Source: Planctomycetaceae bacterium
Lineage (GTDB): Bacteria > Planctomycetota > Planctomycetia > Planctomycetales > Planctomycetaceae
NCBI GenBank assembly: GCA_029259875.1
Contig: JAJDEK010000211.1
Span: 1 to 13,387 of the forward strand
DNA: 13,387 bases
Direction of reading: 5' to 3'
Shown in pieces: positions 1 through 8,400 of this stretch (positions within the stretch are counted from its first letter, which is position 1; every line of letters begins with the position of its first letter). Below the pieces are notes generated by a model. That model did no database searches, was not told the origin of the DNA, and saw nothing but the letters and a program-made list of their open reading frames with translations. Position numbers and translations under genes: made by a program.

Positions 1-6
1 TAGCGT

Positions 7-618
7 TCAAGCATACTTCCAATGACCGTCCCATTTGTCGGTCCATAGAAACTGTGCCGCGAGATGGCCGTTGCGTCTTAATTGTAACCAATCAAGATGT
101 TCGATTCGGCATACGACCACGGCAAAATTTTCATATCCCAATTGCGTTTCTTCATCGTTCGGCAATCTATCGAATAGATAATCGGGAAGATTGGGAACAG
201 CACTTTCCGCTTTAGTTCCAGGTACGGAAACTGTAATATACCCGCGACGGTGCTCAGGGCTGCTCTCTCGCCAATGTTGTTCGGAGTATGCATCGTTGAT
301 ATGAATCGAGGCGACACCTCTTAACCGAATTTGCACGCGCGTCACCGAATCGTATGCCATCCACTCGACCCAGGGAGACGCTTTGATTTCGTTAATCTTG
401 TCAGACCGTTGATCGGTATAACAAATCAATTCCCTTGATTCCGTCTGTACGTCTCGCAACACAACAGAGCGTATTCGTGGCCGACTCTCTGATACAGTCG
501 CCAGATTCCCTAATCGCCAGGGATGCGTCTCGCTCTCTGCCGCCTCTTTTAGGTGTCGCCAGGACTCCTCTATTATCGTGTCGACGTCAGTGGGATTAAA
601 ATTGAATTCTCTGCTCAT
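7..618 (-). CDS. Pyridoxamine 5'-phosphate oxidase family (FMN-binding split-barrel) protein
   Basis: A 203-residue cytoplasmic protein of the PNPOx-like FMN-binding fold, closest in appearance to the Alr4036-type subfamily rather than to true PdxH. Visible motifs: an HPWRLGNLAT block (residues 32-41); R48/R50 and the VVLR strand (52-55), which in this fold lines the FMN site; T68-D-x-R-S-x-K74, the usual FMN-phosphate contact; and a QIRLRG strand (96-101). The C-terminus has W177 and H185 but lacks the clear R-L-x-P ending of classical pyridoxamine phosphate oxidase. I therefore do not assign vitamin B6 synthesis; a flavin-dependent oxidoreductase of unknown substrate is safer. The ATG start follows a weak ribosome-binding region. 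It lies 94 bp downstream of the MFS gene on the same strand, so co-transcription is possible but not shown. Confidence 0.85.
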   Translation of the reverse strand: MSREFNFNPTDVDTIIEESWRHLKEAAESETHPWRLGNLATVSESRPRIRSVVLRDVQTESRELICYTDQRSDKINEIKASPWVEWMAYDSVTRVQIRLRGVASIHINDAYSEQHWRESSPEHRRGYITVSVPGTKAESAVPNLPDYLFDRLPNDEETQLGYENFAVVVCRIEHLDWLQLRRNGHLAAQFLWTDKWDGHWKYA

Positions 619-712
619 TGTTGCTCTATACTCTATTTCAATGGAACTGGTTGTTTAACTCTATATCCATTCTGTTCGATCTCAGACGACGGTCAAGCAA
701 AAGTTTAAAACT

Positions 713-2059
713 TCAAGGGCTCTCGTGCGCTAATGCTTCATCTTTGGGGTGATAAAACAGCGCGATAGGCAGAATGACCAGCGCCAGTGCCAGAAATACT
801 TGACTCATTGGCCAATGATACTGGTTGCAGATGACTGTAAAAATTTGGAAGAACAAAGCGGAAATCACGATGCCAATCCAATTGATCAAATTCATCGCGC
901 CGATCATCCGCCCCTTTTGTGACTTGGGTGGTCTGGTTTGCAATTCGACCTGAAGCGGAACCACAAATAATCCAGCAAAAAATCCCAGCATTGTGAGAAC
1001 CAGGCGAGCGGCCCATTCGATCGCGCTTTGGGGAATAAACGAATTCCAGAGAGAGGTCTCGGTCTCTTTTAGACTTTCCAAACTCTCAGCAGATCCCCAC
1101 CAGCCAAAGCCAAACATGGCAAGCAAGGAAATCACAATACCCCACGCACCGATCGTGACCAATGTAAAGTTCACACGTTTGCGTGAGATGCGACCCGCCA
1201 AAATACAGCCGAACGAGATGCCGACCCCCATACAAGCCGCCATCAAACTGGTGCGGCTTTCGCTTAAATGCAGTTGCCCGATACCAAAAATATTCACTAA
1301 GGGCTGAATAATTCCTCCCACAAACCAGAACACAGAAGAAACGAGCAGCACATTAAGCAAACGGCGGTCTGTCAGAAGTAGTGTTCTTGTTTCAGAATCA
1401 ATCCCCAGCGTCGACCAGCGAAACGACAGCCCCGGCTGTGCTACAGGTGTTCTGCGCACCCATAACGAGGCAATGGTTCCAATGACTGCAATTCCAATAC
1501 AAAAGTAGCTGGTTTTCCAGAGCTCCCCCGGAAAGGCCTGTTTCACAAAACCAGCTGTTGCCATTCCAAAAATAATGGCAACAAACGTTGTCATTTGAAT
1601 TATGCCGTTCGCCTGTGGTAAATCATCATCGCGGAGCATTTCGGGTAGAATGCCATATTTCGCCGGTCCGAAAACGGCGCTTTGCGTGCTCAATAATCCA
1701 AGCACCACAAGTAGTGGAAATAATTGGCCCGTAAAAAATGCCGCCATCGCCAACAAGGCGATCACAATTTCAGCCACTTTGCAGGCAACGATAATCGTAC
1801 GTTTGCTGTTTCTGTCGGAGAACCAGCCAGCTAATCCGGAGAAAAACACGAATGGCAGCGCAAACACCGCTAAAGCAATAGGTTGCTTATCATTCGTTTG
1901 GTCCAGCAAAACCTGTTGCGCACAAACTAACAACACAAGTTGTTTATAGAGATTGTCGTTAAATGCTCCCCAGAATTGTGTGACTGTCATGCCCCAGAAC
2001 GAGGAATCATGATACAGGGGAGGGAGTTCTTTATTAGGAGTCAATTCCAGTTCCGTCAC
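713..2059 (-). CDS. MFS transporter, LplT-like (lysophospholipid transporter family)
   Basis: A 448-residue polytopic inner-membrane protein of the major facilitator superfamily, with roughly eleven to twelve hydrophobic segments. The start of the first helix reads FWGAFNDNLYKQ (about residues 29-40), a signature of LplT-type transporters, which flip lysophospholipids inward for re-acylation. The loop after the second helix carries the MFS motif-A-like sequence GWFSDRNSKR (about 78-87), and GPAKYGILPEML lies in the first half. E. coli LplT is about 400 residues and is encoded beside the acyltransferase Aas. In planctomycetes this family is often fused to or beside acyltransferases, but no acyltransferase is present here, so lysophospholipid as substrate is inference. 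The first residues are acidic and hydrophilic, consistent with a cytoplasmic N-terminus. The gene is separated by 221 bp from the gene upstream and probably has its own promoter. Confidence 0.85.
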   Translation of the reverse strand: MTELELTPNKELPPLYHDSSFWGMTVTQFWGAFNDNLYKQLVLLVCAQQVLLDQTNDKQPIALAVFALPFVFFSGLAGWFSDRNSKRTIIVACKVAEIVIALLAMAAFFTGQLFPLLVVLGLLSTQSAVFGPAKYGILPEMLRDDDLPQANGIIQMTTFVAIIFGMATAGFVKQAFPGELWKTSYFCIGIAVIGTIASLWVRRTPVAQPGLSFRWSTLGIDSETRTLLLTDRRLLNVLLVSSVFWFVGGIIQPLVNIFGIGQLHLSESRTSLMAACMGVGISFGCILAGRISRKRVNFTLVTIGAWGIVISLLAMFGFGWWGSAESLESLKETETSLWNSFIPQSAIEWAARLVLTMLGFFAGLFVVPLQVELQTRPPKSQKGRMIGAMNLINWIGIVISALFFQIFTVICNQYHWPMSQVFLALALVILPIALFYHPKDEALAHESP

Positions 2060-2122
2060 CGCGGTACAATCCTTGTAGAGGGGTCATCGATTCGGCCATG
2101 AATCCGATCAGCAAATTCACTC

Positions 2123-2139
2123 ACTTAGATATACTAAGT
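2123..2139. repeat. 17-bp dyad upstream of the MFS transporter gene
   Basis: ACTTAG-ATATA-CTAAGT has perfect 6-bp arms around a 5-bp AT centre, 64 bp before the MFS start codon. On the minus strand the centre reads TATATC and could act as a -10 element, with CTGACT 16 bp upstream as a poor -35. The dyad could be an operator overlapping a promoter, or simply an AT-rich coincidence. Confidence 0.3.
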
Positions 2140-2170
2140 TAAATCCAACAGTCAGATTCTGCGCAGATAA

Positions 2171-2199
2171 ACCATAATGACTGACCGTAATTCTTACAA
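2171..2199 (-). promoter_or_regulatory. Weak candidate sigma70-type promoter for the MFS gene
   Basis: On the minus strand TTGTAA (2199-2194) is followed after exactly 17 bp by TATGGT (2176-2171), each matching four of six consensus bases. Transcription would begin near 2164, giving a leader of about 105 nt that contains the 2123-2139 dyad. An alternative start within the dyad cannot be excluded. Confidence 0.22.
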
Positions 2200-2224
2200 T
2201 GTTGATTGAGCCAATCCTCAGATT

Positions 2225-2240
2225 ATGAACCGAAGTTCAT
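2225..2240 (-). terminator. UUCG-capped hairpin after the BamE-like gene
   Basis: Read on the minus strand this is ATGAAC-TTCG-GTTCAT: a perfect 6-bp stem closed by a C(UUCG)G tetraloop, an exceptionally stable RNA cap. It lies 41 nt after the stop codon of the 2281-3849 gene. There is no T-run after it, so it may stabilise an mRNA 3' end or be part of a Rho-type terminator rather than a classical intrinsic terminator. Confidence 0.35.
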
Positions 2241-2264
2241 TTGAATTGCGTGGATGAAGGCTAA

Positions 2265-2288
2265 CTGAGTAAGCATCCTGTTACTCAG
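2265..2288 (-). repeat. 8-bp inverted repeat spanning a stop codon
   Basis: CTGAGTAA and TTACTCAG form perfect arms around an 8-nt loop. The stop codon of the exported BamE-like protein lies inside one arm. No T-run follows on the minus strand, so I do not call it a terminator; together with the UUCG hairpin 24 nt further on it makes a structured 3' end. Confidence 0.35.
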
Positions 2289-3849
2289 CAGGTTCTGCTG
2301 ATTCTTTGATCGATTCCTGAGACACCCGCGCGTTCTTGATCCGAATGACTTTGAATTCCTGTGCACGTTTTTTTCGCGCCAACGAAATGATTAAATCCTG
2401 TCTACCTGTTTCACCGTAAATCCACAATTCGTTGATTTCTCCTCCGGAAAAACTACGGCCGATTTGGTTGGGCGCACCCAATACTTTTTTTACTTGATCA
2501 CGATTCATGCCCACAATAACAGTCCCGTTTCGAATTGCTTTTCGAATCGGATCGTTTCGAAATTCGATGACCTCTTTTGGATTCAGCCATTTCTTATCTT
2601 GTAACATAAACCCAAGACGACCTAGTAAAGTGGCTGCATCTGCAGATTTGGGGTTTAACTCCCACGCTTCCAACAGAATTTTCGTTGCCCCCTCTTTGTT
2701 ATTGGTTAGGTCAACCATATCGCGGGCCAGGCGAACGCGTCCGTCTGCATCCGCGACATCCAGTTTTTTCCGACGACCATCAATCCAATTTGTTAACGTT
2801 TGCTTTGCTTTTAGTTTATTTTTCCGTCTCTGGAATTCCTGTGAGAGATCCAGCACATATTGGCGGGGTAACTCGTCGATCCGATTGAAATCAAAATCGA
2901 GTTGTTTATTTTGGTATTGAGTAACCAGTTCAGTGCGCTCTGGCAATTGTTTTGCGATTTGTTCTGCTATTTCAAAACCATTCCCTCCCCCTTCATCCAA
3001 ATTTTTAAGAATACCTTCCAAAACTAACTGGGAATAGAACCAGCGAGCCAGGCGTATCCGTTTCTGCTGATCTGCTTTCTGAAAGACCTCAACTTGATTA
3101 TCCAAGTACTGTTTTCTTTCGTCGGAAAGATCCTTTTTTTGGGGAGTTTTAGCAGTCGGAAAATATTTCAGAATACGAGCGAGTAACGGACCATGATCAG
3201 CGTCTTTTAGCTTCCGTATTTTTTGCCACTCAAGTACTAGCGCTTCATGCCTAAGCGCATCATACAAAAGCGGATCGAGTTGATATTGTTGCGCACGGTC
3301 AGCCAGCTTCAAGAGCGACTCTGGTTGTTTGACTATGAGTTGGCGGTATTCGGTATTGATTCCCATTTTATAAGCAGAGAGTGCTTTTTGTGTTAGTTCC
3401 TTATCACTGTAAAAATTGGCGCGCCGTTTGGCCCAGTCGGCCAGAGAATACCATTCCCGCGGCTTTGAACGGTCAATTTTGGTTTCTTCCGTTATAAAAT
3501 ATTCATTATCGGCAGGCATTTTTTTTAGTGACTTGACTTTAAACTGCAAACGTCCGTTTTCACGTGCCAATTCTCCCGTGACTTCTATATTTTTGAAGCT
3601 CGAATCCAGCTTGGGAACTTTACTTACAAAATAAAACGGGATCGGACAATTTCGGAAACGAAGCGATTTTGAACTGAAAGTAGAAAGCCGCCCCTCTAAT
3701 GTTTGTGGTACACCTATGAACTTCTTCCATTGTTCACGCTGACTAACAAAGTGTTGAATACTCCGATCAGCCGCAAAAGCGACATTCTGACAGAGAATCA
3801 ACGCCATCAACGAGAGCAGCAACATCCAGTTTTGATTCTGTTTTTTCAT
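2281..3849 (-). CDS. Exported protein with helical repeats and BamE/SmpA-like C-terminal domain
   Basis: A 522-residue lineage-specific protein of unknown function. The N-terminus is a clear Sec signal peptide: a basic start, a leucine-rich core (about residues 9-20) and AFA-A near residue 27 as the probable cleavage site. C20 lacks a small residue before it, so a lipoprotein is unlikely. Residues of about 50-115 look like a small beta-rich domain (alternating strands such as IEVTGELA). The middle is helical and charged, and residues 384-415 resemble a TPR-type hairpin with the WELNP motif. Residues 441-510 resemble the BamE/SmpA fold: GMNRDQVKKVLGAP, then a W-x-Y-G strand. In BamE this domain is a short outer-membrane lipoprotein by itself; here it ends a longer exported protein. 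The start overlaps the stop of the upstream gene by ATGA, implying translational coupling. A role in envelope assembly is inference. Confidence 0.75.
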   Translation of the reverse strand: MKKQNQNWMLLLSLMALILCQNVAFAADRSIQHFVSQREQWKKFIGVPQTLEGRLSTFSSKSLRFRNCPIPFYFVSKVPKLDSSFKNIEVTGELARENGRLQFKVKSLKKMPADNEYFITEETKIDRSKPREWYSLADWAKRRANFYSDKELTQKALSAYKMGINTEYRQLIVKQPESLLKLADRAQQYQLDPLLYDALRHEALVLEWQKIRKLKDADHGPLLARILKYFPTAKTPQKKDLSDERKQYLDNQVEVFQKADQQKRIRLARWFYSQLVLEGILKNLDEGGGNGFEIAEQIAKQLPERTELVTQYQNKQLDFDFNRIDELPRQYVLDLSQEFQRRKNKLKAKQTLTNWIDGRRKKLDVADADGRVRLARDMVDLTNNKEGATKILLEAWELNPKSADAATLLGRLGFMLQDKKWLNPKEVIEFRNDPIRKAIRNGTVIVGMNRDQVKKVLGAPNQIGRSFSGGEINELWIYGETGRQDLIISLARKKRAQEFKVIRIKNARVSQESIKESAEPAE

Positions 3850-4985
3850 TTCGACAGCCCTAGATATTGCGTTTGTTGCTTGAGAATATTTTCAATTTGG
3901 TTGCGATTATGGAATTCATCAAATTGAATTCCAAGCTGTTCATACAGTTTCAGGTGCGACCATAGGAAAGCCGTCTTGCCATCGAGTAAAATGATGCCAG
4001 TTCCAGGCTGTTTGGGCCCCTGTTGGAAACTTTCGATTTGGGCAGCGAAAATGAGCGACTGACCAGGATGCTGCTTAAGATACTCAGTGAAACTCGGCGC
4101 GGTCAGTTCCAAATTGAGCCGATACTCGTCCAGAATGATTGGTAAATTGAGACGAAAGCGGAGAGGTTCTGTTTCATTTTCGACAGCAACTGGAGTCAGA
4201 GTGGTCTCAAAGATCATCCAAGTTTCTGCATAACGCACATCGAATAGAGATGCCCAGCTATTGACGTCACTTTGCTTGATATGGGATACCGCTTCCTCTG
4301 CAATTTCAAACACGGGTGAAACGGCTTGAGAATTAATCGATTGTAGTTCGCGGGATGTTTGACGAATTTCGTTGGCACTCTGGTCGGTGTGTCCCAAGGT
4401 TTCGAGTGCTTCGAACGCTTCCAGATAAGCGGCATTAGCGGCTATTAAATCACCCTGTTTTAAAAAAGACTCGCCGGCCTTTGTTGCTGTTTTGAGTGTA
4501 TCGGTTGCCCGCTCCAAATTGCGACTATGTATGATTCCATATCCTGTGAGACCAATTATCAGCACGATGCCCCCTAGAATGGCCCTGAAAGGAGTGATCA
4601 GTCTGGTGCGAGGAGCAGGTAACTCAAACGGCGAAACTTTGGGTTTGGGAGTTGTTTCGGATACTGCCTCCTGGGGTTTTCGGGATGCTTTCTTTTGCTT
4701 ACTTTTTTCTCGAATCCGCGTCACAAATGAAGTATTCAGAATGTATTCAGAGATCTGTTTTTGTGTAGGAAGCTGCTTCTTCTTTTTTTTGGCTTTCGGC
4801 GCAGGGTAGTTATTTCGCGGGAGAATGAAATACATCTCATCGCATTGTTGGCAGGCGTGACGATAAGGAGTTTTTCGCCGATAGCCTGACAGACACACTC
4901 CGCAGACACAAACGATTTCATACGGCTCGGGAACATCCTCTTCACGACGTTTTTGTTTCGACGGAATTTTCAGCCAGCGAGACAT
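3846..4985 (-). CDS. Zinc-ribbon protein with a single transmembrane segment
   Basis: A 379-residue protein that I recognise only by architecture. Residues 26-48 form a zinc ribbon: C28-x2-C31 and C45-x2-C48, with an extra C26, followed by YFILP, a pattern common at the N-terminus of planctomycete membrane proteins. A very basic linker follows (a run of lysines near 64-70; K/R-rich to about 105). One hydrophobic helix lies at about 134-153, and the remaining 225 residues begin with a helical stretch (about 155-220, TPR-like spacing) and end in a beta-rich domain with no family I can name. By the positive-inside rule the ribbon is cytoplasmic and the C-terminal domain lies across the membrane. 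It is first in a two-gene unit, overlaps the next gene by 4 bp and has a strong promoter candidate 83 bp upstream. No strong Shine-Dalgarno is visible before the ATG. Confidence 0.75.
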   Translation of the reverse strand: MSRWLKIPSKQKRREEDVPEPYEIVCVCGVCLSGYRRKTPYRHACQQCDEMYFILPRNNYPAPKAKKKKKQLPTQKQISEYILNTSFVTRIREKSKQKKASRKPQEAVSETTPKPKVSPFELPAPRTRLITPFRAILGGIVLIIGLTGYGIIHSRNLERATDTLKTATKAGESFLKQGDLIAANAAYLEAFEALETLGHTDQSANEIRQTSRELQSINSQAVSPVFEIAEEAVSHIKQSDVNSWASLFDVRYAETWMIFETTLTPVAVENETEPLRFRLNLPIILDEYRLNLELTAPSFTEYLKQHPGQSLIFAAQIESFQQGPKQPGTGIILLDGKTAFLWSHLKLYEQLGIQFDEFHNRNQIENILKQQTQYLGLSK

Positions 4986-5067
4986 AAAATCAGTACCATT
5001 TTCGAGGCAGGTCAGCCTGAGGTTGAGAGTAAATTGACCAGATCATTGAACAAAATAGACCTTTTGT

Positions 5068-5096
5068 ATTATAGACATCCCGGCTGCTAATGTCAT
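5068..5096 (-). promoter_or_regulatory. Sigma70-type promoter for the zinc-ribbon/BamE-like pair
   Basis: On the minus strand ATGACA (5096-5091) is followed after 17 bp by a perfect TATAAT (5073-5068). Five of six -35 bases and six of six -10 bases match the consensus. Transcription from about 5061 would leave a leader of about 75 nt before the ATG at 4985. Confidence 0.55.
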
Positions 5097-5259
5097 TGGG
5101 CTCCCTTTTCTGGAGGGTTTCCCAGATCATTTTTGTCTGAAATTGACTAAAAACGAGTAAAAACAACAGGCTTTTAATCAATACAATCACTATTTCCCCG
5201 ATCAGTAACCAAAACTTTTTTTTTAAGAGAAAACCCTCCTCACCTGCAAGAGCAATAGT

Positions 5260-5288
5260 TTGACCAGTGCCTTTTTCAAAGCTATATG
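5260..5288 (+). promoter_or_regulatory. Sigma70-type promoter for the FHA/coiled-coil gene
   Basis: TTGACC (5260-5265) is followed after exactly 17 bp by TATATG (5283-5288). The -35 matches five of six bases and the -10 four of six. Transcription would begin near 5295, at the foot of an inverted repeat, giving a leader of about 114 nt. Confidence 0.45.
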
Positions 5289-5294
5289 CAGGTA

Positions 5295-5327
5295 GGAAAT
5301 CGTATGTTGATTTCCGGAATCATCAAC
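5295..5327 (+). promoter_or_regulatory. Two overlapping hairpins in the FHA gene leader
   Basis: GGAAATC (5295-5301) pairs perfectly with GATTTCC (5309-5315) around a 7-nt loop. GTTGAT (5306-5311) can instead pair with ATCAAC (5322-5327). The two stems share bases 5309-5311, so only one can form at a time. They start at the predicted transcript 5' end. Function is unknown: 5'-end protection or a conformational switch are both possible. Confidence 0.3.
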
Positions 5328-5408
5328 TTTGACATCGCATCGTTTTTGGTCAGACAGACATTTTACCACTGAATTAAAATTCATTAGCGCGATTTTGGGA
5401 GTATCAGG

Positions 5409-8400
5409 ATGTTAACCACATCATCCCCTCACTCAGAGGCCACGCAGAATTCCGGTGAGTTTCGACTCCAGGTTTCTCTGCTGCCTTTGACACACGAAAT
5501 AGCTCCTGTCGAATTAACGACAGGAGAGTATAAAGTCGGGTCTTCACCAGATTGTCCGATCCGGATAGAAGTTCCAGGAATCGCAGAAGTACATTGCATC
5601 ATAGTTGTCGGTGAAAACGAGGCTACAGTTCAAGCGGTCGACCCTCGTATCTGGGTCAATGATCGGCCGGTCCGGCAAATTGAATTAACACCAGGAATGA
5701 AATTTTTTCTGGGCCCCGTAGGTATCATGGTGGATTCTATTACGGAAGTTGCAGTAGCAATAAAGCCTGATCAACCTCAACAAAGTCATACCGAGGTAAC
5801 AGATAAGCATATTGAGATCCCTGACGAATTGCAGGCAGTGGCAAATTATCAGCAAATACTCGAAGACCGTCAGAAAATGCTGACATTAATCGAAACGGAG
5901 CAGGTCGAGCTACAACGGGAAATGCAATTACAAGAAGCAGAACTAGCCAAATTGCAGCAGCGTTTCCAACTTGATCCAACAATAAAAAACACTCCGACAA
6001 TCGAGCAGAGTAACGTTCAAGAATCACAAAACACTCAACGCACCTTTGATGACGCGATTCTCGAACTAGACCAGAAGCTGAATCAGTTAGGTTTGCTTCA
6101 GCAAGAAGTTTCTTACGAACAGGAACAGCTTCTCATTCGACAAAATGAAGTGAGAGCACACAGACACCAGCTAATTCAACTCGAAGAGTCTCGCAAACAC
6201 GAACAGGATACACTGGTAGAGCAACAACGGGATTTGTTTCATGGATGGCTCGACCTAGAAGAACGGCAGGAAAACGGACAGAAGGAACAAGACACCGAAC
6301 GTGCATTTCTGGAAGTACTTAAGGCTGAATATCAAGAATGTCAATCTGCAGTTTCATTATCGGAACAAACATTAATCGACTATGAACGTGAATTGAACCA
6401 GGAACGCAATCGCCTGGAGTCTTGGTACGAAGATCTAGATTCAAAAGAAAATTCACTGCGGGATCAGCAGTCTGCTCTTGCAGAAGAAGAACGAACTCTT
6501 GAAACAAACTTAGAATCCAGGGCAGACCAGGAAGACTTACAGCAAGAGCTGCAACAACACAGGGAACAGTTGCAAAAAGACCAGACGGAACTGGAAACAG
6601 CGCGCCAGCAGTTGGCGGAACAACAGTCTCAATTACAAAGTCAAACTGAGGAATTAACTCAACGGCAACAAGAAGTCGAAGAGCTAAGAACAGACTTCGA
6701 TCAAAAGAATTCCACTATGATCGAACTGGAATCTGAAATCTCTGAGAGACAGGATAAGCTAGCAGAACAACAGAGTATACTCGACGAACTGCAAGAAAAG
6801 CTGAATACAAAATCGGCCGATCTGGAAAAAGAGCAACAAGCGATTGAATTACAGCGTGAAGAGTATGCCGCTCAAATTTCTCAACTCGAAGAACAACAGA
6901 GTACTTTCGAAAAAGAAAAAACCGAATCGGAAAATTCTCGCAGCACTTTAGAGCAAGACCAAACAGAGTTAAACCTGCAGAAACAAGCATTGGAAGAACG
7001 CGAACAAGCACTTTCAGCGCGCGATGAGCAACTAGCAACCAGGGAACAAGAGCTGGACGAGCAGCAGTCTACCGTCCAGGCAGAACAATCTACTCAAAAT
7101 ATCGATCAAGAAGAGCTTGATCAAGGTCATACACTACTGAAGGCAGATCGCGAAAAGCTCGAAGAACGTGAGCAAGCACTTACCACACACGAACTAGAAT
7201 TGGAAACGTTACGCGAGGAACTAAACGAACAACAGACGAAATCACAGACTGACGAACCCTCCAATATCGCTGAGCAAGAGGAACATGACCGAAGTCGTAC
7301 GGAGCTGGAAGCAGATCGTGAAAAGCTCGAAGAACGTGAGCAAACACTTGCCACACGCGAACTAGAGTTGGAAACGTTACGCGAGGAATTAAACGAACAA
7401 CAGACGAAATCACAGACTGATGAGCCTTCCAATATCGCTAAGCAAGAGGAACATGACCGAAGTCGTACGGAGCTGGAAGCAGATCGCGAAAAGCTCGAAG
7501 AACGTGAGCAAGCACTTGCCACACACGAACTAGAGTTGGAAACGTTACACGAGGAATTAAACGAACAACAGGCGAAATCACAGACTGATCAGTCATCCAA
7601 TGTTGCCGAAAAAGAGGAGCTTGAACGAGGTCGTGCAGAGTTGGAGGCAGATCGTGAGCTACTCGAAAAACATGAGCAAGCACTTGCTACACGCGAAGAA
7701 GAACTGACGGCCAGAGAGCTGCAAGTGGAGGAGCTAAACACTGAGCAGAAGCCAGAGACAGCTGATCAAGAAGATTTGACTGAAGTATGTGAAGCACTGG
7801 ATCGCCTGAAAGTGGAATTGGACCAACAGCAGGAAGACCTGAAAATCCATGAAGAACAACTGAATATCCACGAACAAGAATTACCCGAGCAAAAACAAAC
7901 GGATGCAGAACAACAGGATATACTTGATGAATTGACCAGAGAGAAAGACAAGTTATCTCTGGATCATGATCAACTGCTGATTGATCGCGAAGAGATCAGT
8001 CGACAAAGAGATAATCTGGAATCACAACACTTACAAATTCAAAAGAATCAGGGAGAATTAGAAGATCGTGAGCGAATCATTCAGATCCGAGAACAACAAT
8101 TGGATGAGCGGGAACAATTGATTGCTGAGATCGGGTTGAATCCAGTGAATTGTGATTTAGAAGCCAATACTGATTCTGAAGTTGAGGATGTACCTGCATT
8201 CGATGTTGAGGAAGCCGACCTTTCTACTGAATCTTCAAAAGAGACCACACACGAACCGGGCTCCCTGCTACAGTCATTCATGAACGATTCGACAAGTGAA
8301 TTAACAGAGGCGAATTCTGAGGAGTCAACGCCAGAAGAAATACAGCCAAAAACAGGAAGCTTGCTTAATTTATTCACAAAAAAAGAAGAACCTGCAACAA

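Larger units (their letters stand above)
4986..5408. other. Divergent intergenic control region
   Basis: These 423 bp separate two divergently transcribed units. They contain one good promoter candidate in each direction (5068-5096 minus; 5260-5288 plus), an A/T tract at 5212-5224 and a pair of overlapping inverted repeats (5295-5327). I see no RNA gene. A minus-strand 66-codon GTG frame (4990-5190) runs through the minus promoter and is not annotated as a gene. Confidence 0.6.

Noticed and set aside
701..713. AAGTTT-A-AAACTT palindrome at the end of the MFS gene
   Set aside because: It is purely AT apart from the ends and has a one-base centre, so it cannot form a useful RNA hairpin; likely chance.
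993..1949. Plus-strand frames opposite the MFS transporter
   Set aside because: They are antisense shadows of a convincing membrane-protein gene and show no domain.
5038..5131. CCAGATCATT occurring twice in the divergent spacer
   Set aside because: A single 10-bp direct repeat about 85 bp apart, with no further similarity around it, is weak evidence for a binding site.
4990..5190. 66-codon minus-strand frame with GTG start and a hydrophobic N-terminus
   Set aside because: A near-consensus minus-strand promoter (5068-5096) lies inside it, the composition after the first 17 residues is not protein-like, and it has no recognisable family. A small membrane peptide cannot be fully excluded because GGGGA precedes the GTG.
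5329..5334. Consensus TTGACA before the FHA gene
   Set aside because: No -10-like hexamer occurs 16-18 bp downstream; the promoter at 5260-5288 is better.
7127..7683. Long antisense frames rich in Ser/Cys/Arg opposite the coiled-coil repeats
   Set aside because: They are shadows of the E/Q/L-rich repeats read backwards; the repeat structure copies itself into all frames.
7143..7740. Possible CRISPR-like or intergenic repeat array
   Set aside because: The units are 168 bp, contiguous without spacers and in frame inside a coding sequence.
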